Source of the DNA: F23-B02 sp963625685
Lineage (GTDB): Bacteria; Bacillota; Clostridia; Oscillospirales; Oscillospiraceae
DNA length: 64,000 bases
NCBI GenBank assembly: GCA_963625685.1
Contig: CAVFTR010000001.1
Location: 434,001 to 498,000, forward strand
Direction of reading: 5' to 3'
Shown: one piece after another, positions 8,773-17,019 of the stretch
Position numbering within the stretch: position 1 is the first letter of the stretch
How the letters are laid out: the number at the start of each line of letters is the position of its first letter
Notes under the pieces: model-generated
What the model was told of the DNA's origin: nothing
The model's database searches: none
The model's input: only the letters and a program-made list of their open reading frames with translations
Made by a program: the position numbers and the translations under genes

Positions 8773-8801
8773 TTGTATGATCGTATTTCTTATGCTATAA
8801 T
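8773..8801 (+). promoter_or_regulatory. Candidate promoter for the MerR gene
   Basis: TTGTAT and TATAAT are separated by 17 bases and face the regulator gene. Transcripts from here would cross the divergent operator, giving a leader of about 100 bases. Confidence 0.5.
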
Positions 8802-8830
8802 GCGATTGAAGCATCCGGTTTATACTGCCG

Positions 8831-8861
8831 ATTATAATTTCCGGTAGTTACAATCGGTCAA
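8831..8861 (-). promoter_or_regulatory. MerR-type promoter with 19-bp spacer for the alcohol dehydrogenase operon
   Basis: On the minus strand TTGACC and TATAAT are separated by 19 bases, the elongated spacing that MerR-family activators untwist. The spacer and flanks contain an imperfect dyad (CCGATT at the left, AATCGG at the right, with CCGG near the centre). The position, directly between a MerR gene and its divergent operon, makes this the likely operator. Confidence 0.75.
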
Positions 8862-8912
8862 GAGATTTTTTTCGGAATATTTTGAATTTTTTGTGAACTG
8901 TGAGGCGTTACC

Positions 8913-9314
8913 ATGCTTTATACCATGATGCAGGTCTGCAAAGAGACGGGAATGACCTATCAGGCCCTGAAATTTTACTGCAACGAGGGACTTGTCCCCA
9001 ACGTAAAGCGGGATAAGAACAACCGCCGCGTGTTCGACGAACGGGATGTGGCGTGGATCAGCAGTCTGACATGTCTGAAAAAATGCGGCATGAGCATCCA
9101 GGAGATGAAGGATTATCTCGCCCTGTGCCTGCAAGGTGAAGGCACGATCCCCCAGCGCAAGGAAATGCTGGCGCAGAAGCTGGAGGGACTGCGGGAAGCG
9201 ATACAGGAATTGCAGAAAAGCATCGCCTACATCGACTGGAAGCAGAGCTTCTATGATGAAGTCCTCTCCGGCAAGCGGCCATACGAGAGCAATCTGATCC
9301 GGCCGGAAGAATGA
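8913..9314 (+). CDS. MerR family regulator, AdhR/NmlR-like
   Basis: This 133-residue protein has an N-terminal winged helix (MMQVCKETGMTYQALKFYCNEG), a DNA-wing segment (NNRRVFDERDVAWI) and a C-terminal dimerisation coiled coil from about residue 80. Cys54, in SLTCLKKCGM, lies where AdhR and NmlR carry the cysteine that senses aldehydes or electrophiles; that role is known for the family and inferred here. The gene is divergent from an operon of alcohol dehydrogenase, flavodoxins and aldo-keto reductase. It probably activates that operon from the 19-bp-spacer promoter. Confidence 0.88.
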   Translation: MLYTMMQVCKETGMTYQALKFYCNEGLVPNVKRDKNNRRVFDERDVAWISSLTCLKKCGMSIQEMKDYLALCLQGEGTIPQRKEMLAQKLEGLREAIQELQKSIAYIDWKQSFYDEVLSGKRPYESNLIRPEE

Positions 9315-9345
9315 CAAGCTTTGTTTCCGTCCTGCCTCTATTATA

Positions 9346-9386
9346 GAAAAAGTCCACCGTAATTCTATCAAAATTACGGTGGACTT
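9346..9386 (-). terminator. Terminator of the tmRNA gene
   Basis: A 15-bp stem (9350-9364 with 9372-9386) is followed on the minus strand by five T residues. It begins one base after the encoded CCA end of the tmRNA. Confidence 0.9.
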
Positions 9387-9387
9387 A

Positions 9388-9735
9388 TGGTGGAGATGGG
9401 GGGAGTTGAACCCCCGTCCGAAAGCACTTTAACAGGAACCTCTCCGAGCGCATACGGTCGTTTACATTCCCTTCCCTGCGCGCCGGCCGTCAGGCTCGCA
9501 GAGTCGGTAGCTTCATTATGCGTGGTACGCTCAAAGCTTTGCGCACTCACGGGCACCACTGATCGACGCTCCGTTCCGGGCCGTGGTCCTCCCGGAGGGA
9601 ACGCTCGCTAATTAAGCAGCGAGAAGAACAGTATCGTTGTTGTTCTTTAATTTATAAGCTGCCCATTTTCGGGATGGTGGGCGCATCCGCTCGCTATTCC
9701 TGCCTCCATACCCCCGTCGAAACCGGTACATCCCC
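9388..9735 (-). ncRNA. ssrA: Transfer-messenger RNA (tmRNA)
   Basis: This one-piece tmRNA of about 348 nt rescues stalled ribosomes and tags the unfinished protein. The 5' end GGGGATGTACCGGTTTCGACGG and the 3' end with GGGGGTTCAACTCCCCC (T arm) and an encoded CCA form the alanine-tRNA-like domain. The resume frame reads AAYKLKNNNDTVLLAA and then TAA; the exact first tag codon cannot be fixed by eye, but the LLAA ending is a standard degron. The internal frame seen across this region is the RNA gene itself. smpB, encoding the partner protein, is about 670 bases upstream on the same strand. Confidence 0.95.
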
Positions 9736-9885
9736 ATTTTTAGAGGCGATTTGAGGCTAACATTGGTCGGTAGTGCCGTAGCCCGACCGTTACAATGATA
9801 CTGTAATGGGCTGCTACGCACTTCAATGGTGCAGTGGGCAAGGCGTTTTTTCTTCGGGGTGCGGAAGGCCGCACCCCTGTTGACC

Positions 9886-10404
9886 TTAAATTTTTTCCGG
9901 CTCGGGATAGTCGACGCCGAAGGTGTCGACGGTGACCTTTTTCATCGCCTGACGGTGGATGGGCTTATCGTTTCTGCCGGTCATGCATTTTGCTATCTTA
10001 TCGACATTCTCCATGCCCTCGATGACCTTGCCGAAGGCCGCGTACTGGCCGTCAAGATGGGGCGCGTCCTCATGCATGATGAAAAACTGACTGCCTGCGG
10101 AGTCTGGCGCCATTGCTCGCGCCATGGACAGAACGCCGCGGCTGTGCTTGAGCTCGTTGGGAACGCCGTTCATTTTGAACTCGCCCTTTATCGAATAGCC
10201 CGGACCGCCGACGCCGATGCCCTGGGGGTCGCCGCCCTGGATCATGAAGCCGCGGATGACGCGGTGGAAGATAATGCCGTCGTAAAACTTGTTTTTTACC
10301 AGCCAGATGAAATTATTGACCGTATTGGGCGCTGCCTCGGGGTAGAGCTCCGCCTTTATGATATCGCCGTTTTCCATCTCGATGGTCACTATGGGATTGC
10401 TCAT
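9886..10404 (-). CDS. Peptidyl-prolyl cis-trans isomerase (cyclophilin type)
   Basis: This 172-residue cytoplasmic cyclophilin catalyses proline isomerisation. The active-site signatures FHRVIRGFMIQGGDP, SAGSQFFIM and LDGQYAAFGKV are intact. There is no signal peptide. Its ATG overlaps the smpB stop codon (TGATG), so it is translated together with smpB. A 9-bp GC hairpin lies just downstream at 9856-9877 but has no T tract. Confidence 0.93.
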   Translation of the reverse strand: MSNPIVTIEMENGDIIKAELYPEAAPNTVNNFIWLVKNKFYDGIIFHRVIRGFMIQGGDPQGIGVGGPGYSIKGEFKMNGVPNELKHSRGVLSMARAMAPDSAGSQFFIMHEDAPHLDGQYAAFGKVIEGMENVDKIAKCMTGRNDKPIHRQAMKKVTVDTFGVDYPEPEKI

Positions 10405-10868
10405 CAGTGTCTCTCCTTCAATGTTCTTTCAATGTCACGCGCAGCCTCTCGCTTCGCGTCGTCATTTCTCTTATCGTACAGCTTTTTGCCCTTGCACAGG
10501 CCGAGCTCGACCTTCACCCTGCTGTCCTTAAAATACAGCGACAGCGGGATGAGCGCCACGCCCTCCTGCATAACGCGCGCGTTGAGCTTTGCTATCTCGC
10601 GCTTATGCATGAGAAGTCTTCTCGGCCGCACGGGGTCCTTGTTGAAAATATTGCCCTTTTCATAGGGGCTTATATGCAGCGACCTCACGAAGAGCTCGCC
10701 GTTTTTTACCGTGCAATAGCAGTCCTTCATATTGACGGTGCCCGCCCTGAGCGATTTGACCTCGGTCCCTGCAAGCTCTATGCCGGCCTCGAAGCGCTCG
10801 AGCACGAAATAATCGTGAAAGGCCTTGCGGTTTGACGCTATCTGCTTTGTTCCGGTCTGCTTCGGCAT
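10404..10868 (-). CDS. smpB: SsrA-binding protein SmpB
   Basis: This 154-residue protein binds the tRNA-like domain of tmRNA and brings it to stalled ribosomes. The start KQIASNRKAFHDYFVLERFEAGIELAGTEVKS contains the family signature, and the basic C-terminal tail (KKLYDKRNDDAKREAARDIE), which reads the empty mRNA channel, is complete. It is co-translated with cyclophilin and lies just upstream of ssrA. Confidence 0.96.
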   Translation of the reverse strand: MPKQTGTKQIASNRKAFHDYFVLERFEAGIELAGTEVKSLRAGTVNMKDCYCTVKNGELFVRSLHISPYEKGNIFNKDPVRPRRLLMHKREIAKLNARVMQEGVALIPLSLYFKDSRVKVELGLCKGKKLYDKRNDDAKREAARDIERTLKERH

Positions 10869-10940
10869 TCGCTCACCTCCCCGGCAGTCAAGCTATTATA
10901 GCACAGGCCGCGCAAAAATTAAATAACAATTTGTAAATGC

Positions 10941-11738
10941 TCACATATGGGCCTTGAGTATGTCCGCGAGCTCCGCGACGTCTTTGAGAACGTAATCCGG
11001 CCTGCGCCCGGCCTTCTCGATATCGTCAGGGCTGCTCTCGCCCGAGAGGACGCACACGGACACCGCGCCCGCGTTCTGCGCAACGGCAATGTCGGTGTAC
11101 AGCCTGTCGCCGACGCAGCAGATATTCTCGTTGGGAACTCCGGTCTGCTCAGATATTATGTCAACCATATTGCGGTTGGGCTTGCCGATGAATATGGGCT
11201 CGACGCCGCTCGCGGCGGTCAGCAGCGCGCAGATGCTGCCGCAGTCGGGCAGGACCTCGCCGGCGGGCATGGGACACACCCAGTCGGGGTTCGCGGCGAC
11301 GAAGGCCGCGCCGCGGCGCAGGTAGTGAACGGCCTTGTCAAGCTTTTCATAGGTCAGCGTCGTGTCAAAGCCGACGCAGACGACGCCGATCTCCTCGCTG
11401 TCGCCGAGGGGGACGCCGTAGCTCTCAAGCTCGCCCAGAAACGCCGGGGTGCCGACGGGATAGACGAGCCTGCCGGAATAGCGGCTGTTGAGATACATCG
11501 CCGTCGCCATGCCGGAGGTGAACACGTTTTCCGCCTCGCAGGGAAAGCCGAGCTTCCTCAGGCGCGCTATATAGTCGACGCCGGCGCGGGAGGAGTTGTT
11601 TGTCAGATATATATACTCCCTGCCGCTGTTTTTTATTGTGTCTATAAAGTCCACGGCCCCGTCGAAGACCTCGTCGCCGAGATAGAGCGTGCCGTCCATA
11701 TCCAGGAGAAAAAGTTTTGTGTTTAAAAGCTTATCCAT
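10941..11738 (-). CDS. HAD-IIA family sugar/nitrophenyl phosphatase (NagD-like)
   Basis: This roughly 265-residue HAD phosphatase has motif I LLDMDGTLYLGDEVFDGA, motif II LTNNSSRAG, the cap domain region with CVGFDTTLTYEKL, and motif IV VGDRLYTDIAVAQNAG. The order and length fit NagD/AraL-type enzymes that hydrolyse sugar phosphates and glycolytic by-products. ATG at 11738 is preferred because GGAG lies seven bases upstream, whereas the alternative ATG at 11744 is only one base from it. The gene stands alone. Confidence 0.88.
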   Translation of the reverse strand: MDKLLNTKLFLLDMDGTLYLGDEVFDGAVDFIDTIKNSGREYIYLTNNSSRAGVDYIARLRKLGFPCEAENVFTSGMATAMYLNSRYSGRLVYPVGTPAFLGELESYGVPLGDSEEIGVVCVGFDTTLTYEKLDKAVHYLRRGAAFVAANPDWVCPMPAGEVLPDCGSICALLTAASGVEPIFIGKPNRNMVDIISEQTGVPNENICCVGDRLYTDIAVAQNAGAVSVCVLSGESSPDDIEKAGRRPDYVLKDVAELADILKAHM

Positions 11739-11805
11739 TCTCATGCTCCGTTCTTGAAATATCAGAGCTATTATATAGTTTCAGGCGTCCAAAAGCAACA
11801 ACATC

Positions 11806-11833
11806 TTGCATTGCGGCGCGGATATGTTATGAT
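11806..11833 (+). promoter_or_regulatory. Promoter for the GH2 glycosidase
   Basis: TTGCAT and TATGAT lie 16 bases apart, with a TGT extended -10 directly before TATGAT. The GH2 start follows 28 bases later. Confidence 0.6.
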
Positions 11834-11860
11834 TAAATAAAAACTCCGAGGAGCTGTGAT

Positions 11861-14167
11861 ATGGATATTGCTTTCAATAACGGCTGGCTGTTCACCGCCG
11901 ACTACGATTCCGGCTTTGACGGCGCTGTGACCGTTCGCCTTCCGCACACCGCGAGGGAGATACCCTATAACTACATCGACTGCCGCGACTATCAGATGGT
12001 CTGCGGCTACAGGAAGCTCTTCACCGCGCCCGGGGACTGGCGCGGCAAAAGGCTCCTTCTGCACTTTGATGGCGCGGCTCACGAGGCGACGGTCTTCTGC
12101 AACGGCACGGAGGCCGGCCGCCACTCCTGCGGCTACACGGCCTTCACGGTCGATATAACGGACAGCGTAAGGCTCGGCAGGGAGAACACGATAGACGTGC
12201 GGCTCGACACGCGCGAGAGTCTGGATATTCCTCCCTTCGGCTTCGTTATCGACTATCTGTGCTACGGCGGGCTCTACCGCGAGGTGACGCTCGAGGTCAA
12301 GGACCCCGAGTATATAAAGGAGGTCCTGATCGAAAACACCGCGCTGCGCGAGATACGCGTGAGGATAGACAGCCTCTGCGAAAGCGTCGTGACCGACATA
12401 ATCGACGTGAGCGGCAGGGTCGTGTCCTCGGCTGAGGGCAAGGCCTTCGAGCTGGGCGTTCCCGAGGCCGCGCTGTGGTCTGTAGACTCCCCCACGCTGT
12501 ACACGGCGCGCGTGCGCGCCATGCGCGGCGGCGAGTGCGTCGACGAAAAGAGCCTGCGCTTCGGCTTCAGAACTGTGAAATTTCAAGACGACGGCTTTTA
12601 TCTCAACGGCGGAAGGCTCAAGCTTCGCGGCCTTAACCGTCATCAGTCCTACGCATATGTCGGCTACGCGATGCCGAGGTCTGTGCAGGAGCTCGACGCG
12701 GAGATATTAAAGCGCGAACTCGGCGTGAACGCCGTGCGCACCTCGCACTATCCGCAGTCGCAGCACTTCATATCGCGCTGCGACGAGCTAGGGCTTCTTG
12801 TCTTCACCGAGATACCCGGCTGGCAGCACATCGGCGGCGAGGACTGGAAGCGGCAGGCCGTCAAGAATACCGATGAGATGGTCCGGCAGTATATGCATCA
12901 CCCGTCGATCATTCTCTGGGGCGTGAGGATAAACGAATCGCAGGACTGCGACGAGCTTTACAGGAAAACCAACGCCGTAGCGCACACGCTCGACTCCGGC
13001 CGTCAGACCAGCGGCGTGAGGTACATTGAAAAGAGCCATCTTCTCGAGGACGTTTACGCATACAACGACTTTTCCCACTGCGGCGATAACGCCGGTCTAA
13101 AGCCGAAAAAGTCGGTCACTCCGAAAAAGCATAACGCCTATCTCGTCTCCGAGTGCAACGGTCACATGTTCCCGACAAAGCCCTTTGACGATGAGCGGCA
13201 CAGGCTCAGCCACGCGCTGCGGCACGCGAAGGTGCTCGACGCGATGTACGCCGACGACGATATAAGCGGCGTTTTCCCCTGGTGCATGTTCGACTACAAC
13301 ACACATCAGGATTTCGGCAGCGGCGACGGGATATGCTACCACGGCGTTATGGACATGTTCCGAAATCCCAAGCTCGCCGCCGCGGTGTACGCGAGCCAGA
13401 GCGACGAGGCCCCCTGCTGCGCGGTGTCCTCGTCCATGGATATCGGTGAGCACCCCGCCGGCGATATAGGCCGTGTGTATGTGTTCACAAACGCCGACTG
13501 CGTGAGGCTGTATAAGGACGGCGTATTCGTGCGCGAGTTTCTGCCCGCTAAGGACGAGTACCCCGCCCTGCCCCATCCGCCCGTTATCATAGACGACTTC
13601 ATCGGCGAGCTTCTGATAACGCTGGAGGGCTTTGACGATAAGACCGCGCAGACGGTCAAGGAATGTCTCATAGCCGTCTCAAAGCACGGTCCGAGCGCCC
13701 TGCCGCCGAAAATACTCGCAAAATTTGCCCGTCTCATGCTGCTCAAGGGCTTTAAGTTCTCCGACGGCGTCGGGCTTTACGGCAAATACGTCGGCAACTG
13801 GGGCGGCGAGGCCACGAAGTGGCGCTTTGACGCGGTCAAGTGCGGCAGGATCGTTTACTCGGTGACGCGCTCGCCGGGGCAGAGGGCGCAGCTCGAGGTA
13901 ACGGCAAGCAGGACAGTGCTCTCCGAGGGCGATACCTACGACGCTGCCGCCGTTCGTATCCGCGCGGTCGACGAGTACGGTAATCTCGCCCCCTACTGGC
14001 AGGAGCCTGTCGTATTAAAGTGCTCAGGCCCCATTGAGCTCATAGGCCCGGAGGTCATATCGCTCAAGGGCGGCTCCGGCGGCTGCTATGTGAAGACCTG
14101 CGGCAGCCTGGGAACGGCGAAGCTATGCGTAAACGATGTTGAGATCGAATTTGAGATCGAGGCGTAG
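11861..14167 (+). CDS. Glycoside hydrolase family 2 protein (beta-galactosidase/glucuronidase-like)
   Basis: This 768-residue GH2 enzyme has a jelly-roll sugar-binding domain (about 1-165, with GYTAFTVDITD), an immunoglobulin-like domain (about 166-265), and a TIM barrel from about 270. The barrel contains LRGLNRHQ, RTSHYPQS, the acid/base Glu359 in WGVRINESQD, and a nucleophile Glu431 in SECNGHM. The last 150 residues include an invasin/Big-like strand-rich region common in gut GH2 proteins. No signal peptide is present, so it acts inside the cell on an imported oligosaccharide. The substrate cannot be named from sequence. GAGGAG lies nine bases before the ATG. Confidence 0.9.
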   Translation: MDIAFNNGWLFTADYDSGFDGAVTVRLPHTAREIPYNYIDCRDYQMVCGYRKLFTAPGDWRGKRLLLHFDGAAHEATVFCNGTEAGRHSCGYTAFTVDITDSVRLGRENTIDVRLDTRESLDIPPFGFVIDYLCYGGLYREVTLEVKDPEYIKEVLIENTALREIRVRIDSLCESVVTDIIDVSGRVVSSAEGKAFELGVPEAALWSVDSPTLYTARVRAMRGGECVDEKSLRFGFRTVKFQDDGFYLNGGRLKLRGLNRHQSYAYVGYAMPRSVQELDAEILKRELGVNAVRTSHYPQSQHFISRCDELGLLVFTEIPGWQHIGGEDWKRQAVKNTDEMVRQYMHHPSIILWGVRINESQDCDELYRKTNAVAHTLDSGRQTSGVRYIEKSHLLEDVYAYNDFSHCGDNAGLKPKKSVTPKKHNAYLVSECNGHMFPTKPFDDERHRLSHALRHAKVLDAMYADDDISGVFPWCMFDYNTHQDFGSGDGICYHGVMDMFRNPKLAAAVYASQSDEAPCCAVSSSMDIGEHPAGDIGRVYVFTNADCVRLYKDGVFVREFLPAKDEYPALPHPPVIIDDFIGELLITLEGFDDKTAQTVKECLIAVSKHGPSALPPKILAKFARLMLLKGFKFSDGVGLYGKYVGNWGGEATKWRFDAVKCGRIVYSVTRSPGQRAQLEVTASRTVLSEGDTYDAAAVRIRAVDEYGNLAPYWQEPVVLKCSGPIELIGPEVISLKGGSGGCYVKTCGSLGTAKLCVNDVEIEFEIEA

Positions 14168-14180
14168 GAGAGCACTTGTT

Positions 14181-14870
14181 ATGAAAATAAAACATATGCT
14201 CACCTGCGTACTGCTGGTTCTGCTTATGCTGCTCGGCGCTTGCGGCGGCGAAGACACTAAACAGAACATTGAAGCCTCCGAAACGCCGCAGCCGACGGCC
14301 GCACCGACTCCGACTCCGGCCCCTACGCCCACGCCTGCTCCGGCAGACGATGAGCTCGTGAGGGTTCAAGACTATATCCCCGATATTATCACGGACCTTA
14401 AATATGCATCGGCAGATAACTTCACGGGCGTTGTCATTTACGACGATAACACGGCATATCTGCGCTACGGCACGGTGAAAAAGCTCGCCGCCGCGCAGAG
14501 CGAGCTTGCAAAGTCGGGCTACAGTCTGCTCATATGGGACGCTTACCGCCCCGTGAGCGCACAGTACCGCCTGTGGGAGGTGTGCCCGAACTCCATATAT
14601 GTTGCCGATCCCACGAAGGGATTTTCAAATCACAGCCGCGGAAACACCGTCGATATAAGCCTTGTAAAAACAAACGGCGATCCGGTCGAGATGCCCTCCG
14701 GCTTTGACGACTTCACCGCGCGCGCCGACCGAGACTACAGCGACGTATCGCAGGCGGCGGGAGATAACGCCCGCTATCTGGAGGAGATCATGACCGATGC
14801 TGGTTTTGTCGGCTACTCCGGCGAATGGTGGCATTACAGCGACAGCTTAGAGTACCCCATTGTGCAGTAG
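14181..14870 (+). CDS. VanX-like D-Ala-D-Ala dipeptidase (peptidase M15D) lipoprotein
   Basis: This 229-residue lipoprotein has signal peptide MKIKHMLTCVLLVLLMLLGAC with Cys21, a low-complexity Thr/Pro linker to about residue 55, and a zinc peptidase domain. Metal ligands and catalytic residues are visible in SNHSRGNTVDIS (His, Asp) and EWWHY (Glu, His); WDAYRPVSAQ is the conserved substrate-binding Arg segment. It should cleave D-Ala-D-Ala or a similar peptidoglycan dipeptide outside the membrane. With no vanH/vanA or VanRS genes nearby, a role in vancomycin resistance is not supported; wall-peptide recycling is more likely. The ATG at 14181 is used because the upstream extension runs into the GH2 gene. 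Confidence 0.87.
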   Translation: MKIKHMLTCVLLVLLMLLGACGGEDTKQNIEASETPQPTAAPTPTPAPTPTPAPADDELVRVQDYIPDIITDLKYASADNFTGVVIYDDNTAYLRYGTVKKLAAAQSELAKSGYSLLIWDAYRPVSAQYRLWEVCPNSIYVADPTKGFSNHSRGNTVDISLVKTNGDPVEMPSGFDDFTARADRDYSDVSQAAGDNARYLEEIMTDAGFVGYSGEWWHYSDSLEYPIVQ

Positions 14871-14892
14871 AGGCGAAAACAGACTTAAATAG

Positions 14893-14923
14893 AAAAACCA
14901 CTGCTAAAAAAGCAGTGGTTTTT
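14893..14923. terminator. Bidirectional intrinsic terminator
   Basis: A 13-bp stem with a five-A loop and A/T tracts on both sides separates the VanX-like gene from the convergent tRNA-Thr gene. Confidence 0.92.
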
Positions 14924-14929
14924 GCTGTC

Positions 14930-15004
14930 TGGAGCTGGTGGTGAGAATCGAACTCACAACCTTCTCATTACGAGTGAGATGCTCTGCCATTGAGCCACAC
15001 CAGC
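14930..15004 (-). tRNA. tRNA-Thr (anticodon CGT)
   Basis: The 75-nt gene has acceptor stem GCTGGTG/CACCAGC, anticodon stem TCTCA/TGAGA with loop CTCGTAA (anticodon CGT), T arm GTGAG-TTCGATT-CTCAC, discriminator T and an encoded CCA. Confidence 0.95.
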
Positions 15005-15333
15005 AGACGACATTAGGCATTTTAGCACACAGCGGCGATAAAGTCAAATAAAAATAATAATTACAGTTCGTATATGCTCATTTCTGCCATTGCCGAGCAG
15101 GCAGATAATGTTTATTAAAAGTTTAAGAAATTCAAGGCTTTCAGAGTTTTGCAAATGAATCTCAATTCGTTTACATAATTATTTCAGAATATTATTATGC
15201 AAATAGTTATCAACATTTCCAACAGAGTTTTCAACACGAAATAAAGCTTGAATTTCAGCACATTTTGTCGATATGTTAATAATTTCAAAGCTCTGTAGTC
15301 GAATTTTGTTGCAAAACGGAAACGAACAATAGT
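15005..15333. other. AT-rich intergenic region with no gene seen
   Basis: These 329 bases are clearly more AT-rich than the neighbours. No open frame with a ribosome site, no RNA fold of a known type and no repeat was recognised. It contains the tRNA-Thr promoter region and the downstream end of the radC transcript. Confidence 0.6.
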
Positions 15334-16005
15334 TTACATAACTCCGTTTTTGCAGAGCGAGTGATAATCCTTGCCGCCGACAATGATATGGTCGAGTAAT
15401 TTTATGTCCACAAGGTCCAGAGCCTTCCGCACAAGCTGCGTGCAGTACTCGTCCTCCTTGGACGGTAACGGCAGCGCTCCGGGGTGATTGTGGGCGATTA
15501 TGACGCTCGCGGCATTATTTTTTATAGCCGCCTCGACCAGCATCCGCATGCCGACCTCCGTCGCGTTCACGACACCGCGGCTTATCTGCTTGCAGGCGAT
15601 TATACCGTTTGATGAGTTGAGCAGCAGCGCGTAGCATATCTCGTTGACCTCATACATGAACTTTGCGACAAAATACGCTCCCGCGTCCTCGCTGCGGCGG
15701 ATCACCTTTGCCGGCAGGCTCTTTGTCAGCAGATATCTGCGGCTGACCTCGGGTATGAGCTTTATGAGCGTCGCCGCGTTCTCGCCTATGCCGTCGACGC
15801 GCATGAGCTCCTCGTGGCTTGCCTCGAACACGGCCGTCAACGAGCCGAAGTGCTTTAAAAGCCTGTGCGCAAGCTCGTTGGTGTCCTTGCGCGGCACGGC
15901 GTAAAACAGCAGCATCTCCAATGCGTTATGATCGTTAAAGCCGTCCAGTCCCGCCTCGACGAAGCGGCTTTTCATCCGCTCCCTGTGTCCGTCGTGTAAG
16001 CCCAT
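15334..16005 (-). CDS. radC: RadC family JAB/MPN-domain protein
   Basis: This 223-residue protein has an N-terminal helix-hairpin-helix region (LMRVDGIGENAATLI) and a C-terminal JAB domain with the zinc motif HNHPGALPLPSKED (His-x-His and Asp ligands). The true biochemical role of RadC proteins is not settled in spite of the DNA-repair name. It is the last gene of the uvrB-polA-rimI-tsaD operon, 12 bases after tsaD. Confidence 0.92.
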   Translation of the reverse strand: MGLHDGHRERMKSRFVEAGLDGFNDHNALEMLLFYAVPRKDTNELAHRLLKHFGSLTAVFEASHEELMRVDGIGENAATLIKLIPEVSRRYLLTKSLPAKVIRRSEDAGAYFVAKFMYEVNEICYALLLNSSNGIIACKQISRGVVNATEVGMRMLVEAAIKNNAASVIIAHNHPGALPLPSKEDEYCTQLVRKALDLVDIKLLDHIIVGGKDYHSLCKNGVM

Positions 16006-16017
16006 TTGCCTCTCTCC

Positions 16018-17019
16018 TTACAGCTCCATATTCGCGTAGGCGTTGAGATCCCAGCCCGCGGTGTTTCCCGCGAGGTATTCGTAATAGCCCTGACAGCCTA
16101 TCATGGCGGCATTGTCTCCGCACAGCCTCAGCGGCGGCACGAACAGCTCGCAGCCGTCCTTTTCAGCGGCGGCCCTGAAATCTGCGCGGATACGCGAGTT
16201 TGCCGCCACGCCGCCGGCTATGGCGATCTTTTTATAGCCGAGCTCGCGTGCGGCCATCATCGTGCGCGGCACGAGAGCGTCGCTGACGGCGGCCGAAAAT
16301 GAAGCCGCCAGAGAGCTCCTGTCGAGCTCCTCGCCCTTCTGCTCTGCGTTGTGGACAAGATTTATGACCGCCGTTTTGAGGCCGGAAAAGCTCATCTCGT
16401 AGGGCTGACCGTCAATGTGCGTTCTCGGCAGAGGGTATTTTTTGTCATCGCCGCCCTGCGACAGCTCGTCGATGGGCTTACCGCCGGGATATGGCAGGCC
16501 GAGCACGCGCGCGGTCTTGTCAAAGCACTCCCCCGCCGCGTCGTCGCGCGTCGCGCCGATGACCTTGAGCTCTGTGTAGCTGCGCACGTCGATAATAAGC
16601 GTGTTGCCGCCGGATATCGCAAGGCACAGAAAGGGCGGCTCAAGCTCGGGATAGGCTATGTAGTTTGCGGCCACGTGGCCCTTTATGTGGTGCACCGGAA
16701 TAAGCGGCACGCCGAGGCTCAGGGCCGCGGCCTTTGCAAAATTAAGTCCCACGAGCACCGTTCCGATAAGGCCCGGCGCGTAGGTCACGGCGACGGCGTC
16801 GATATCGCTTTTTTCTATGCCGGCGGCCTGAACGGCGCGCTGTGCAAGGCGCGATATGACCTCGACGTGGCTTCTCGACGCTATCTCCGGCACTACGCCG
16901 CCGTATATCGCGTGAAGGTCCGCCTGCGAGAATATCTGATCGGTCAGAACGTTTCTTCCGTCCTCGACGACGGCGACCGCGGTCTCGTCGCAGGACGATT
17001 CAAAGGCAAGTATTTTCAT
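16018..17019 (-). CDS. tsaD: tRNA N6-adenosine threonylcarbamoyltransferase TsaD
   Basis: This 333-residue ASKHA-fold enzyme transfers threonylcarbamoyl to A37 of ANN-reading tRNAs together with TsaB/TsaE (not in the window). Motifs include the N-terminal ESSCDETAVAVV, the iron-binding HHIKGH (two His), SGGNT, DDAAGECFDKTAR, and the C-terminal GGVAANSRIR with the metal-binding Asp in GDNAAMIG. The start overlaps the rimI stop by four bases. Confidence 0.96.
   Translation of the reverse strand: MKILAFESSCDETAVAVVEDGRNVLTDQIFSQADLHAIYGGVVPEIASRSHVEVISRLAQRAVQAAGIEKSDIDAVAVTYAPGLIGTVLVGLNFAKAAALSLGVPLIPVHHIKGHVAANYIAYPELEPPFLCLAISGGNTLIIDVRSYTELKVIGATRDDAAGECFDKTARVLGLPYPGGKPIDELSQGGDDKKYPLPRTHIDGQPYEMSFSGLKTAVINLVHNAEQKGEELDRSSLAASFSAAVSDALVPRTMMAARELGYKKIAIAGGVAANSRIRADFRAAAEKDGCELFVPPLRLCGDNAAMIGCQGYYEYLAGNTAGWDLNAYANMEL

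Noticed and set aside
9612..9821. Minus-strand 69-codon frame
   Set aside because: It is the tmRNA gene read as protein; only its last codons are translated, as the tag.
9856..9877. GC hairpin after the cyclophilin gene as a terminator
   Set aside because: The stem is perfect, but on the minus strand it is followed by GAAGAAAAAA, not T residues.
14181..14870. Vancomycin-resistance determinant
   Set aside because: The protein is VanX-like but is an exported lipoprotein without vanH, vanA-type ligase or regulators, so a housekeeping wall role is more likely.
15207..15215. DnaA-box-like TTATCAACA in an AT-rich gap
   Set aside because: It has one mismatch, is a single site, and there is no dnaA, dnaN or clustered boxes, so an origin is not supported.
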